Assembly: GCA_009916335.1 (NCBI GenBank)
Contig: SAAR01000046.1
Coordinates: 1-15,269, forward strand
Reading direction: 5' to 3'
From: Erysipelotrichia bacterium
Lineage (GTDB): Bacteria > Bacillota_I > Bacilli_A > Erysipelotrichales > Erysipelotrichaceae
DNA: 15,269 nt
Below, piece by piece: positions 1 to 6,793 of this stretch; position 1 is the stretch's first letter, and each line of letters opens with the position of its first letter. The position numbers and the translations under genes are program-made. The notes below the pieces were generated by a model. It was not told the DNA's origin and ran no database searches. It was given only the letters and a program-made list of their open reading frames with translations.

Positions 1-1366
1 TGACAGCTGTAATTTCATCTATTATTGATGCATCCTCTCTCTCTAACAATGTATGACTTAATCTTTCCAGTTCCTTTTTATCGTCATCAGAAATATCTGT
101 ATACTTAGGAAAGGTCAATGCCTCAACATCATATCTTTGTAATTTCAATAACCCTGCACCGTATCTTTTACCACGCATCTCCAACTGATAATATGTGTAA
201 TAACTGTTTAGCAAAGCGAAAAATATCCACTTGTCAACTTTAGGCTTAATAACATAAAAGTTGTCACGCGCAAGAACTCCAGTTTCATTCATAACAAACT
301 TCATGTCATTGCGTACAAAATAACTAAAGAGTATTCCTTCACTGCAGATTTCACGCAATTCGTACCATCTATCACTACTATTTACTTTCATGTAAAGAGT
401 CTTTGGTTTTTGCTCCTTGACGATTTTATTCTTCCAAAACTCTAAATACTCCAATACCTCTGCAGGAGCTTCGTCATCAATTGGGAAAAACAATCTGTCA
501 AGACGTGCATTTACGGTAGTATAACCCTCAATACTCTTTGGGGAAGAAACGATAGGTCTAAAACACGCATCTTCTGCACAAAGAAAATCTGGATTGATGT
601 ACATTTCATTGCATCCCGTTGTCAACCCTCTTTTTATTGTTGCAAATTCAGAAAAAGGCTGCGTAAACAGGCTAATTTCCTTTTTATCCGATAATGAAAT
701 CTCGACTAATTTACCATCTTTAGACTCCAAATATTCTTCAGTTGTCCTCTTGTCGAATACACCTTTTACAAGTTTCAGTATAACAACTTCAACAAGGGCT
801 TCTCGTTCAAACACATCACCGTAAATATGAATCTGTCTTTCCAATCCGCACTGTGAAAGCATCAACTTCTGAAAATCTACTCCACTTCTTGCATTCATCC
901 AACTACTCGGAAAAATAACAATTAGCTGACCTCCATCCTTCAATAAATTGATAGCCTTCATAATAAAATACATATACATATTTGCTGTACTTGGAAGTCC
1001 AGAAAAAATGGAATTCGAACGAAGTGTTTCTTTTGTTATTCCAAACGGTTCAAGTTCATCTATCTTTTCTTGGCGTATATATGGTGGATTCATTATTATT
1101 CCATCATATTCATTTTTCTCCTCGTACTTAAGAAAATCTCCGTTAATCAAATGATACTGATTATACTTCTTTTTTGTCTCTTCAAATAGAGTTGTATCCA
1201 TTTCACAAGCAGTAACATTCGAATATTCACTTAACGCAAGGGCATCCAAAAAAGAGCCTGCACCATAGCAAGGGTCCATGATTTCTGCTTCTTTTGACAA
1301 ATCAAACAAGGAGACCATATATTGGGCAACATTGCCCTTTGTAAATACCTGACCCAAATCAGCCAT
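1..1366 (-). CDS. Adenine-N6 DNA methyltransferase of a restriction-modification system (partial, C-terminus beyond left edge)
   Basis: This is an uninterrupted frame of 455 codons from ATG at 1366 down to the window edge, with no stop seen, so the 3' end is missing. It should transfer methyl from S-adenosylmethionine to N6 of adenine in a specific DNA site. Seen: the N-terminal GQVFT block (residues 5-9), SAM-binding motif I DPCYGAGSF (31-39), an acidic motif II residue (E55), motif III NGDF (75-78), and catalytic motif IV NPPYIRQEK (93-101). Further on come an 'I-K-R-G-L-T-T-G' block and a 'G-A-G-L-L-K-L' block, both typical of TaqI/Eco57I-type target-recognition halves. The start follows the HTH gene stop by 13 bp, with AGGAG about 10 nt upstream. 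Motif order fits gamma-class methylases of type II systems. The expected endonuclease partner is not in the window. I cannot name the recognition site. Function is confident; the exact subtype is inferred. Confidence 0.9.
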   Translation of the reverse strand, partial: MADLGQVFTKGNVAQYMVSLFDLSKEAEIMDPCYGAGSFLDALALSEYSNVTACEMDTTLFEETKKKYNQYHLINGDFLKYEEKNEYDGIIMNPPYIRQEKIDELEPFGITKETLRSNSIFSGLPSTANMYMYFIMKAINLLKDGGQLIVIFPSSWMNARSGVDFQKLMLSQCGLERQIHIYGDVFEREALVEVVILKLVKGVFDKRTTEEYLESKDGKLVEISLSDKKEISLFTQPFSEFATIKRGLTTGCNEMYINPDFLCAEDACFRPIVSSPKSIEGYTTVNARLDRLFFPIDDEAPAEVLEYLEFWKNKIVKEQKPKTLYMKVNSSDRWYELREICSEGILFSYFVRNDMKFVMNETGVLARDNFYVIKPKVDKWIFFALLNSYYTYYQLEMRGKRYGAGLLKLQRYDVEALTFPKYTDISDDDKKELERLSHTLLEREDASIIDEITAV

Positions 1367-1379
1367 ATCCTTGTTTCTC

Positions 1380-1574
1380 CTATTCAATAGCACTTTTTCC
1401 GCTTTTAACCCACGCATCCAATTCAGAAAACTTAAACTTCCACTTTTTACCGATTTTGTGGGCTGGAATGCCTGTATCTTTTTTTATCCAATCTCTAACT
1501 GTAATTGGCTTAATTCCTAAATATTCTGCTGCTTCATCTATGCCTATCCATTTATCATTCATTATCTCATTCAC
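1380..1574 (-). CDS. Small excisionase/MerR-like helix-turn-helix protein upstream of the methyltransferase
   Basis: A 64-aa basic protein. Almost the whole chain is one winged-HTH of the excisionase (HTH_17) type: 'IDEAAEYLGIKPITVRDWIKK' lies around residues 12-32 (helix-turn-helix), followed by a basic wing and the family's typical closing 'ELDAWV'. The frame can be extended to a GTG at 1583, but that codon overlaps the GATGAGG ribosome binding site. The GTG at 1574 sits 8 nt after this site and is the better start. It is first in a two-gene unit with the methyltransferase, behind a strong promoter and two families of direct repeats (1658-1693 and 1713-1789). Proteins of this fold bind short DNA repeats as excision factors or regulators. 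I infer a controller-like role for the restriction-modification genes. A true excisionase is less likely because no integrase is visible, though one could lie outside the window. Confidence 0.8.
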   Translation of the reverse strand: MNEIMNDKWIGIDEAAEYLGIKPITVRDWIKKDTGIPAHKIGKKWKFKFSELDAWVKSGKSAIE

Positions 1575-1619
1575 TATTGTCACCTCATCAACTTTTAATG
1601 GATATAAAATACCTTTTAC

Positions 1620-1648
1620 ATTCTATCACAAAAACGCTCTATTTTCAA
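1620..1648 (-). promoter_or_regulatory. Promoter of the HTH–methyltransferase unit
   Basis: On the minus strand TTGAAA (1648-1643) is followed by exactly 17 nt and TAGAAT (1625-1620), a near-consensus sigma-A promoter. Predicted transcription starts near 1612, about 40 nt before the chosen GTG start at 1574. Phased ATGTT repeats end 12 bp upstream of the -35 box. Confidence 0.75.
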
Positions 1649-1657
1649 CAGGTTATA

Positions 1658-1693
1658 TGATGTTTCTTTATGTTTGATGATGTTTCTTATGTT
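1658..1693. repeat. Four ATGTT pentamers at 9-10 bp spacing upstream of the promoter (two 16-17 bp direct repeats)
   Basis: TGATGTTTCTTTATGTT (1658-1674) is repeated with one base deleted as TGATGTTTCTTATGTT (1678-1693), a 20-bp period. Each copy contains ATGTT twice, so ATGTT starts at 1660, 1670, 1680 and 1689. These sites are about one helical turn apart on one DNA face, immediately upstream of the -35 box of the minus-strand promoter. This is the position and geometry expected of an activator or repressor array. The binding protein is not known; the neighbouring HTH protein is the obvious candidate. Confidence 0.75.
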
Positions 1694-1712
1694 ATTTTAT
1701 ATAAAGCAATAA

Positions 1713-1789
1713 CCAACCTATCCACTCAACCTATCGCAAAATCATCTTGTCCACTCAACTCTGCCCATTTTCAACCTGTCAACTCAACC
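1713..1789. repeat. Three 19-bp direct repeats with exact 29-bp period
   Basis: On the plus strand the copies are CCAACCTATCCACTCAACC (1713-1731), TCATCTTGTCCACTCAACT (1742-1760) and TCAACCTGTCAACTCAACC (1771-1789). They start exactly 29 bp apart and are separated by unrelated 10-bp spacers. Read on the minus strand the consensus is GGTTGAGTGGACAGGTTGA, itself a direct repeat of GGTTGA at 13-bp spacing. The array lies in non-coding DNA between the rlmD terminator and the restriction-modification promoter, which suggests an iteron-like protein-binding array. Spacers are far too short for a CRISPR. Confidence 0.8.
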
Positions 1790-1823
1790 CTTGCTTTTGC
1801 CTGGCAGCAAGCACCAAGAAACG

Positions 1824-1863
1824 AAAAAATCCGAGAGCCGGAAAAGAACTCCCAACTCTCGGA
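1824..1863 (-). terminator. Intrinsic terminator of rlmD
   Basis: Arms TCCGAGAG (1830-1837) and CTCTCGGA (1856-1863) form a perfect 8-bp stem with an 18-nt loop. On the minus strand the stem is followed directly by TTTTTT (1829-1824). It begins about 30 nt after the rlmD stop and ends the rightward-originating housekeeping transcript. Confidence 0.85.
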
Positions 1864-1893
1864 AACGTCTTGTTTTCAAGCCTTTTTCCGTAT

Positions 1894-3225
1894 TTACTTC
1901 TGTACATTTGACATCAATACCACGCACTCCACATGAAAACTATTTGGAAACATATCGCATGGTTGTACCTTACAACACACATACCCTTGTTCAACTAAAT
2001 ACTTTAAATCTCTCGCCAAAGTGGCAGGGTTGCAAGAAACATATACTATGCGTTTTGGATTCATGACACAAATGCTATCTAAAGTAAGTTGATCACAGCC
2101 TTTCCTAGGTGGATCTACTAACACAACATCTACTTCACATTGCTCTTTCGCTAATTTGTTCGCATAACTAGCGGCATCACTACAAACAAACTCCACATTA
2201 TGAATACCATTCATTTTTGCATTCTGTTTGGCATTTGCAATCGCCGCATCAACAATTTCAATCCCTATCACTTGTTTTGCTTTGCGTGCTAAAAACAGTG
2301 AAATTGTGCCTACTCCACAATATAAATCAATGACTCTATCTTGCGTATCGATATTCGCAAACGATAAAGCTGTTTCATACAATACTTTCGTTTGTATTGG
2401 ATTTACTTGATAAAACGATTTAGAGACAATCATAAATTGCAAATCATCAAGACTATCAACGATTGTTTCTTTGCCATATAAAAGATGTTCTTCATCCCCT
2501 AAGATAACATTATCTTTTCTTTGATTTACATTTAATACCACACTTTTAATCTGTGGAAAAGCATTCACTAAAGATTCTACAAGTAAAGATAAACCTTTGA
2601 TTTCACTTTGTTTTGCAATGAACACAACCATCACTTCATCACTATAAAAGGCATGTTTAATTAACAGATGGCGAAACACATCATCAAACGTATGCACCTG
2701 TAAAAAGTTGCGTGTTGCATTCATGATTTCATTAATCAAATCACTTTGAATGGCACATCTTTTCATATCGATAATATCATTTGAATGGATACGATAAAAC
2801 CCCATCGCGACATTTCCATGATCTAAACGCATTGGAAATTGTGCTTTATTACGATAAGCTTGTAGCTCTTTACTCGCTAATGTGTCTAATACCTCTACCT
2901 CTAATCCACCAATATTGCGAAGATTATTTTGCACTAATTGCTTTTTAAAACGCAACTGTTCCTCATAACTCATATGCTGTAACTGACAACCTCCACACTT
3001 TCCATAATATTCACAAAAAGGTTGTACTCTTGCTTTTGATGGTTTTAAAATTTCTGTACATTTCCCATAGCCATAACGTTTATTTAATTTTGTAATCACA
3101 AACGCTATTTCTTCACCAACAATGACGTTTTTAACAAAGAAAGTAAACTCATTTGCTTTAACAATACCTAATCCCTCATGTGTATAATCCACACATACGC
3201 CGATCAATCGCTCATTCTTCTTCAT
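1894..3225 (-). CDS. rlmD: 23S rRNA (uracil-5-)-methyltransferase RlmD/RlmCD (RumA)
   Basis: Makes 5-methyluridine in 23S rRNA using S-adenosylmethionine (U1939 in E. coli numbering; Gram-positive RlmCD also modifies U747). A 443-aa protein, normal length for the family. In order: an N-terminal TRAM RNA-binding domain (about 1-60); a 4Fe-4S cluster set C71-x5-C77-x2-C80 with C157; and a Rossmann methyltransferase domain with DLYCGVGT (300-307), VDPPRKG (370-376), the catalytic Cys398 in SCNP and the general-base Glu433 in HVEC. The frame extends to TTG at 3240, but ATG at 3225 has GGAGG 4 nt upstream and starts the usual MKKNERL-like N-terminus, so I choose it. The spacer from the preceding gene contains a terminator and no clear promoter, so expression may rely on read-through. 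A terminator follows. Which of the two rRNA sites is modified cannot be told from the sequence. Confidence 0.95.
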   Translation of the reverse strand: MKKNERLIGVCVDYTHEGLGIVKANEFTFFVKNVIVGEEIAFVITKLNKRYGYGKCTEILKPSKARVQPFCEYYGKCGGCQLQHMSYEEQLRFKKQLVQNNLRNIGGLEVEVLDTLASKELQAYRNKAQFPMRLDHGNVAMGFYRIHSNDIIDMKRCAIQSDLINEIMNATRNFLQVHTFDDVFRHLLIKHAFYSDEVMVVFIAKQSEIKGLSLLVESLVNAFPQIKSVVLNVNQRKDNVILGDEEHLLYGKETIVDSLDDLQFMIVSKSFYQVNPIQTKVLYETALSFANIDTQDRVIDLYCGVGTISLFLARKAKQVIGIEIVDAAIANAKQNAKMNGIHNVEFVCSDAASYANKLAKEQCEVDVVLVDPPRKGCDQLTLDSICVMNPKRIVYVSCNPATLARDLKYLVEQGYVCCKVQPCDMFPNSFHVECVVLMSNVQK

Positions 3226-3252
3226 AATACCTCCACTCAAACCTTACTCAAA

Positions 3253-3272
3253 AAAAGGGCAAACGCCCTTTT
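3253..3272 (-). terminator. Intrinsic terminator between the membrane-protein gene and rlmD
   Basis: AAAAGGGC (3253-3260), loop AAAC (3261-3264) and GCCCTTTT (3265-3272) form a perfect 8-bp stem with a tetraloop. On the minus strand it starts 1 nt after the TAA stop at 3276-3274 and runs into a T-tract of about 8. It has U-rich tails in both directions, but on the plus strand there is no gene to end. Confidence 0.85.
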
Positions 3273-3273
3273 G

Positions 3274-3900
3274 TTATTGTCCTTCACTTACCGCAGGAGC
3301 TTCACTTCTCACTTGGTTTGTTACTTCTTCATTTCTAGCTGTTGTAGGCCAATCTGTTCCCATTTCTTCTTCCGATGCATTCTTATGTTTTACACACCAA
3401 ATCTGTGCAACACCAGCATTTTTTTCATCAGGAATTAAATTGTATACATTTATTTCTAAATCATACATCTTTACCTTTGCACTATTAGTAAAATAAGTTT
3501 CTACAGGAAGTAATTCATTTACTTTCGCATAAACATCATTAGCGATTGCCTCAATTGATGCAGCGTCTAAACCATCGTTTGTATCAATACTAATACGCAA
3601 AGTAGCACTAATTAAATTCACTTCTACTTTATCCACATTATCATAAGTTAGTGATTTTTTTAAGCTATCTACTTCACTTGTCTTAATTGCTGGATTGAGT
3701 TGTTTATCAAAGCGACTACCAACAACAGGCTCCCCTTGTTTTTCCATAGAAGTCAACAAAATAATCGCTAATATAATAACAGGTACTGCAATAATGACAA
3801 CAGTAACACGCAAAATCCAATTCGGTCTTTTATTTTTCTTTACTTCTTTTTTGATTACAGTTTCCTGTTCACTTTGTTTTCTAAACGGTTTTATTGCCAT
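3274..3900 (-). CDS. Single-pass membrane protein of unknown function
   Basis: I do not recognise a family. The 208-aa protein has a basic cytoplasmic head (residues 1-28, many Lys/Arg), one strong membrane helix at about 29-51, and an extracytoplasmic part of about 157 residues. That part contains alternating beta-type stretches (for example around 92-106, 'KVEVNLISATLRISID') and an acidic, low-complexity tail (about 180-208). There is no lipobox, no LPxTG and no catalytic motif that I can see. ATG at 3900 follows GGGAG by 8 nt. The gene lies 47 nt after gatB and is followed directly by a terminator. A TATAAT at 3924-3919 could act as a -10 box but lacks a good -35. In Bacillus subtilis the same slot between gatB and the rlmCD gene holds dgkB, to which this protein shows no resemblance. 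Confidence 0.75.
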   Translation of the reverse strand: MAIKPFRKQSEQETVIKKEVKKNKRPNWILRVTVVIIAVPVIILAIILLTSMEKQGEPVVGSRFDKQLNPAIKTSEVDSLKKSLTYDNVDKVEVNLISATLRISIDTNDGLDAASIEAIANDVYAKVNELLPVETYFTNSAKVKMYDLEINVYNLIPDEKNAGVAQIWCVKHKNASEEEMGTDWPTTARNEEVTNQVRSEAPAVSEGQ

Positions 3901-3918
3901 AACTTCAACTCCCTATCT

Positions 3919-3924
3919 ATTATA
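3919..3924 (-). promoter_or_regulatory. Possible -10 box ahead of the membrane-protein gene
   Basis: A perfect TATAAT on the minus strand lies in the 47-nt gap after gatB. At 16-18 nt spacing there is only T-rich sequence and no recognisable -35, and part of that would overlap the gatB stop. It may be a weak internal promoter, or may arise by chance in AT-rich DNA. Confidence 0.35.
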
Positions 3925-3947
3925 ATACTAGATTTTAGATAAAAATA

Positions 3948-5372
3948 CTATCTTTTCTTTAATTCTTCCACAATCATTTTGTTTGTCATCGCTGGATTTG
4001 CTTGCCCTTTACTCATTTTCATCACTTGTCCAACTAAGAAACCAACTGCTCGATCTTTCCCATTCTTATAATCTTCAATGGATTGTGGATTAGCATCTAA
4101 TACTTGTGTTACCATGGATAAAATAGCATCTGTATCGCTCATCTGTTTCATCCCTTTTTCTTCCACTATTTTTTTAGGGTCTTTTCCTTGCATCATTTCT
4201 TCAAACACAATTTTTGCTTGTTTTCCAGAAATTTCCTGTTTCTTAATCATTGCAATCATCTGTGCTAGATGTTGTGGTATTAAAGGATTATCCTGCATCT
4301 TAATATTATTTTTATTTAGATAAGCAACCATTTCCACCATTACCCAGTTAGCAACCATTTTATATTCTTTACTAAAAGCAACTACCTGATCAAAGAAATC
4401 ACTCAATTCTTTACTTTCTACTAATTGTGTTGCATCACTTTCACTTAACCCATACTCCTCAACATATTTAGCTTTACGCTGTTCTGGTAACTCAGGTAGT
4501 GTATCTACAATTTCTTGAATCCAAGCATCTTCTAAGCGAATTGGAAAAATATTAGGTTCAGGAAAATATTTATAATCGACAGAACCTTCCTTCATACGCA
4601 TCAATACTGTTGTTCTGCTCGCTTCATCATAACGTCTTGTCGCCTGTTCTACCTTACCACCTGCTAATAAAATCTCACTTTGTCTTTCAATTTCATAATC
4701 AATTGCTTTTTGCACATTGCTAATGGAATTTAAGTTTTTAATCTCTGCCTTTGTGCCAAATGTTTCACTACCTTGAGGGCGAAGTGAAATATTCACATCA
4801 CAACGCATACTTCCCTCTTCCATTTTCACATCACTTACACCTAGGTAAAATAAAATATTTCTAATTTTTTCTACATAAGCTGCTGCTTCTTTTCCATTAC
4901 GCATATCTGGCTCGCTGACAATTTCAACAAGTGGTGTACCTGCACGATTAAAGTCAAGTAGAGAACCATTGTAAGTATGAAATTGTTTCGCTGTATCTTC
5001 TTCCATATGAATACGATTAATACGCACTTTTTTGCTACCTTCATCGGTATCAATCATCACATACCCATTACTACCAATGGGATAAAATTGTTGTGTAATC
5101 TGAAATCCTTTTGGCAAATCTGAATAGTAATAATTCTTACGATCAAACTTTACTAATGGATCAATATCACAATGCATCGCACTACATGCACGAATCGAAC
5201 ATGCAACTGCTTCTTTATTTAATGCTGGCAATACCCCAGGCATACCTAAATCCACTTCATTTGTACATGTGTTGACTTCTTGGGCAAAGGCTACTGGTGC
5301 ACCAGAGAACATTTTTGTTTTCGTTTTTAATTCACAGTGGATTTCAATTCCAATTACTACTTCAAATGCCAT
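3948..5372 (-). CDS. gatB: Asp-tRNA(Asn)/Glu-tRNA(Gln) amidotransferase subunit B
   Basis: The kinase/transamidase subunit of GatCAB. It phosphorylates the side chain of Glu (or Asp) mischarged on tRNA(Gln)/tRNA(Asn) with ATP, then replaces the phosphate with ammonia delivered from GatA. The 474-aa length is usual. Seen: 'VIGIEIHCEL' (6-15), the YSDLPKGFQITQ stretch (83-94, the family's PDLPKGYQI signature with Ser for Pro), HMEED (122-126, metal/ATP site) and DFNRAGTPLVEIV further on. A helical C-terminal tail/YqeY-like tRNA-binding part runs from about 330 to the end. ATG at 5372 overlaps the gatA TAA by one base (TAATG), and GGGAGG lies inside the end of gatA, so translation is probably coupled. 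Presence of GatCAB implies indirect synthesis of Gln-tRNA and/or Asn-tRNA. Confidence 0.97.
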   Translation of the reverse strand: MAFEVVIGIEIHCELKTKTKMFSGAPVAFAQEVNTCTNEVDLGMPGVLPALNKEAVACSIRACSAMHCDIDPLVKFDRKNYYYSDLPKGFQITQQFYPIGSNGYVMIDTDEGSKKVRINRIHMEEDTAKQFHTYNGSLLDFNRAGTPLVEIVSEPDMRNGKEAAAYVEKIRNILFYLGVSDVKMEEGSMRCDVNISLRPQGSETFGTKAEIKNLNSISNVQKAIDYEIERQSEILLAGGKVEQATRRYDEASRTTVLMRMKEGSVDYKYFPEPNIFPIRLEDAWIQEIVDTLPELPEQRKAKYVEEYGLSESDATQLVESKELSDFFDQVVAFSKEYKMVANWVMVEMVAYLNKNNIKMQDNPLIPQHLAQMIAMIKKQEISGKQAKIVFEEMMQGKDPKKIVEEKGMKQMSDTDAILSMVTQVLDANPQSIEDYKNGKDRAVGFLVGQVMKMSKGQANPAMTNKMIVEELKKR

Positions 5373-6793
5373 TATTTCTTACCTCCCACTGTTACATCTT
5401 TTAACCCTGTAATTTCTTCCATCGCTTTTGCGACATTAAACATTTCTTTTTCTTCAAAAGGTCTTGCCAAAATGTTAATACCAAAAGGCAATCCATCAAT
5501 GAAAGCTGCTGGTAATGTTAATGATGGATACCCACTAAAGTTCGCTAATAACATATGATTTTCTGCCACTAAGTAAGTATTGCTTAAGTTTTCACCAAAA
5601 GAGTCTTGAGGATAAGGAGCTAATGTTCCAGCTGCACTAGCAACTAATACATCATACGTCGCTAATTTCTCTTTCACACTTTCCACAATCTTTCTTCTTA
5701 CTTTCTGTGCTTTACGGAACAACTTTTCCTGATTTTCTACAAACAATGAATAGGAACCAATCACAAAACGCTTTCTTACATCTCCACTAAATCCTTTGGT
5801 ACGCGAATTAATCATAATCTGTGTTAAATCTTCACCATCTTCACGCACACCAAAACGGATACCATCTAAATTGGAATGGTTCGCAGTGGCTTCTGCATTA
5901 GAAATAACATAATAAGTCGGTAATAACACATTCATTATATCCTCATTAAAACAAACTTCCTCGACACATGCCCCTTTTGCTTTTAACGCTTCCATAATTT
6001 GATTAAAGTGTGCTACGATTCTTTTATCTTGTACGCTATCCATGACATTTTTAATGATACCGATTTTCTTACCTTTTACATCACTATTTAATAACTGTGA
6101 ATATTTTTCTACCTCTTGTTGAGCAGAAGTCATATCTTGATCATCTCTGCCTGCCAACACTTCTAGTGCATAGCAAGCATCTTCAATATTCGTTGTGAAA
6201 TAACCTACATGATCTAAACTAGATGCATAAGGAATAATTCCATAACGAGAAATACGTCCATAAGTAGGTTTTACACCAACCACACCACAATAACTTGCAG
6301 GTTTACGCACTGAATCCCCTGTATCTGTCCCAATCGCAAAAGGAACAATGCCTTCAGCAACCAAAGCGGCACTTCCTCCACTACTTCCTCCAGAAATACG
6401 ATCCACATCCCATGGATTATTTACTTTTCCTGTGTATGCATTTAAATTAGTACCACCCATTCCTAATTCATCCATACTTGCTTTCGCAATCGTAATGGCT
6501 CCAGCAGCTTTTAACTTTTTAACAATCGTTGCATCATAAATAGGAATATAGTTATCTAAAATTTTAGAAGATGCTGTTGTACGAATCCCTTTCGTATTCA
6601 CGTTATCTTTTAAAACGATAGGTGTTCCATAAAATAAATTATCTTTATCTTTTCCATCTAATGTTTGTAATTGTTCTTCTATATCACAAAAAGTAACCAC
6701 CGCATTTAATTTATCCTGTGATTTTTTCGCATTTTCTAATACTTCTTTACAAAAACTAGCATGTTCTTGTTCATGACAATCTTTTAAATTCAT
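5372..6793 (-). CDS. gatA: Asp-tRNA(Asn)/Glu-tRNA(Gln) amidotransferase subunit A (glutaminase)
   Basis: Amidase-signature glutaminase that releases ammonia from glutamine and feeds it to GatB. The 473-aa length is normal. The Lys–cisSer–Ser triad is visible: K62 in VLKDNVNTKG, S137 in SGGSSGGSA, S161 in DTGDSVRKPA (equivalent to Lys79, Ser154 and Ser178 of the Staphylococcus aureus enzyme, by spacing). Odd point: the residue just before the nucleophile is Asp160, where the family usually has Gly (DTGGSIR). The neighbouring MDELGMGGTNLNAYTGK stretch also departs from the common MDEFAMGSS form. Both give it a divergent, Mollicutes-like look. The frame is intact and the gene sits inside gatCAB, so I expect it to be active. 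ATG at 6793 overlaps the gatC stop by one base (TAATG). Confidence 0.95.
   Translation of the reverse strand: MNLKDCHEQEHASFCKEVLENAKKSQDKLNAVVTFCDIEEQLQTLDGKDKDNLFYGTPIVLKDNVNTKGIRTTASSKILDNYIPIYDATIVKKLKAAGAITIAKASMDELGMGGTNLNAYTGKVNNPWDVDRISGGSSGGSAALVAEGIVPFAIGTDTGDSVRKPASYCGVVGVKPTYGRISRYGIIPYASSLDHVGYFTTNIEDACYALEVLAGRDDQDMTSAQQEVEKYSQLLNSDVKGKKIGIIKNVMDSVQDKRIVAHFNQIMEALKAKGACVEEVCFNEDIMNVLLPTYYVISNAEATANHSNLDGIRFGVREDGEDLTQIMINSRTKGFSGDVRKRFVIGSYSLFVENQEKLFRKAQKVRRKIVESVKEKLATYDVLVASAAGTLAPYPQDSFGENLSNTYLVAENHMLLANFSGYPSLTLPAAFIDGLPFGINILARPFEEKEMFNVAKAMEEITGLKDVTVGGKK

Larger units (their letters stand above)
1584..1893. other. Non-coding control region between rlmD and the restriction-modification genes
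   Basis: About 310 bp without a credible gene. From right to left it contains the rlmD terminator (1824-1863), three 29-bp-period repeats (1713-1789), phased ATGTT repeats (1658-1693), the minus-strand promoter (1620-1648) and the leader with its GATGAGG site. Open frames that cross it have no upstream ribosome binding site and no recognisable protein features. It marks the junction between housekeeping and accessory DNA. Confidence 0.7.

Noticed and set aside
594..1154. Plus-strand open frames in the left part of the window
   Set aside because: They are antisense to the methyltransferase, whose SAM-binding and NPPY motifs are continuous in the minus-strand frame.
1713..1789. Three regularly spaced repeats suggesting a CRISPR array
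   Set aside because: Repeats are 19 bp with 10-bp spacers, far shorter than CRISPR spacers, only three copies, and no cas gene is in view.
1670..2066. Plus-strand frames of 88 and 91 aa over the rlmD terminator and 3' end
   Set aside because: They are composed of the repeats, the terminator stem and antisense rlmD; no start signal or family resemblance.
3226..3240. Extended rlmD start at TTG 3240
   Set aside because: The extension covers the GGAGG ribosome binding site of ATG 3225; the family N-terminus begins at 3225.
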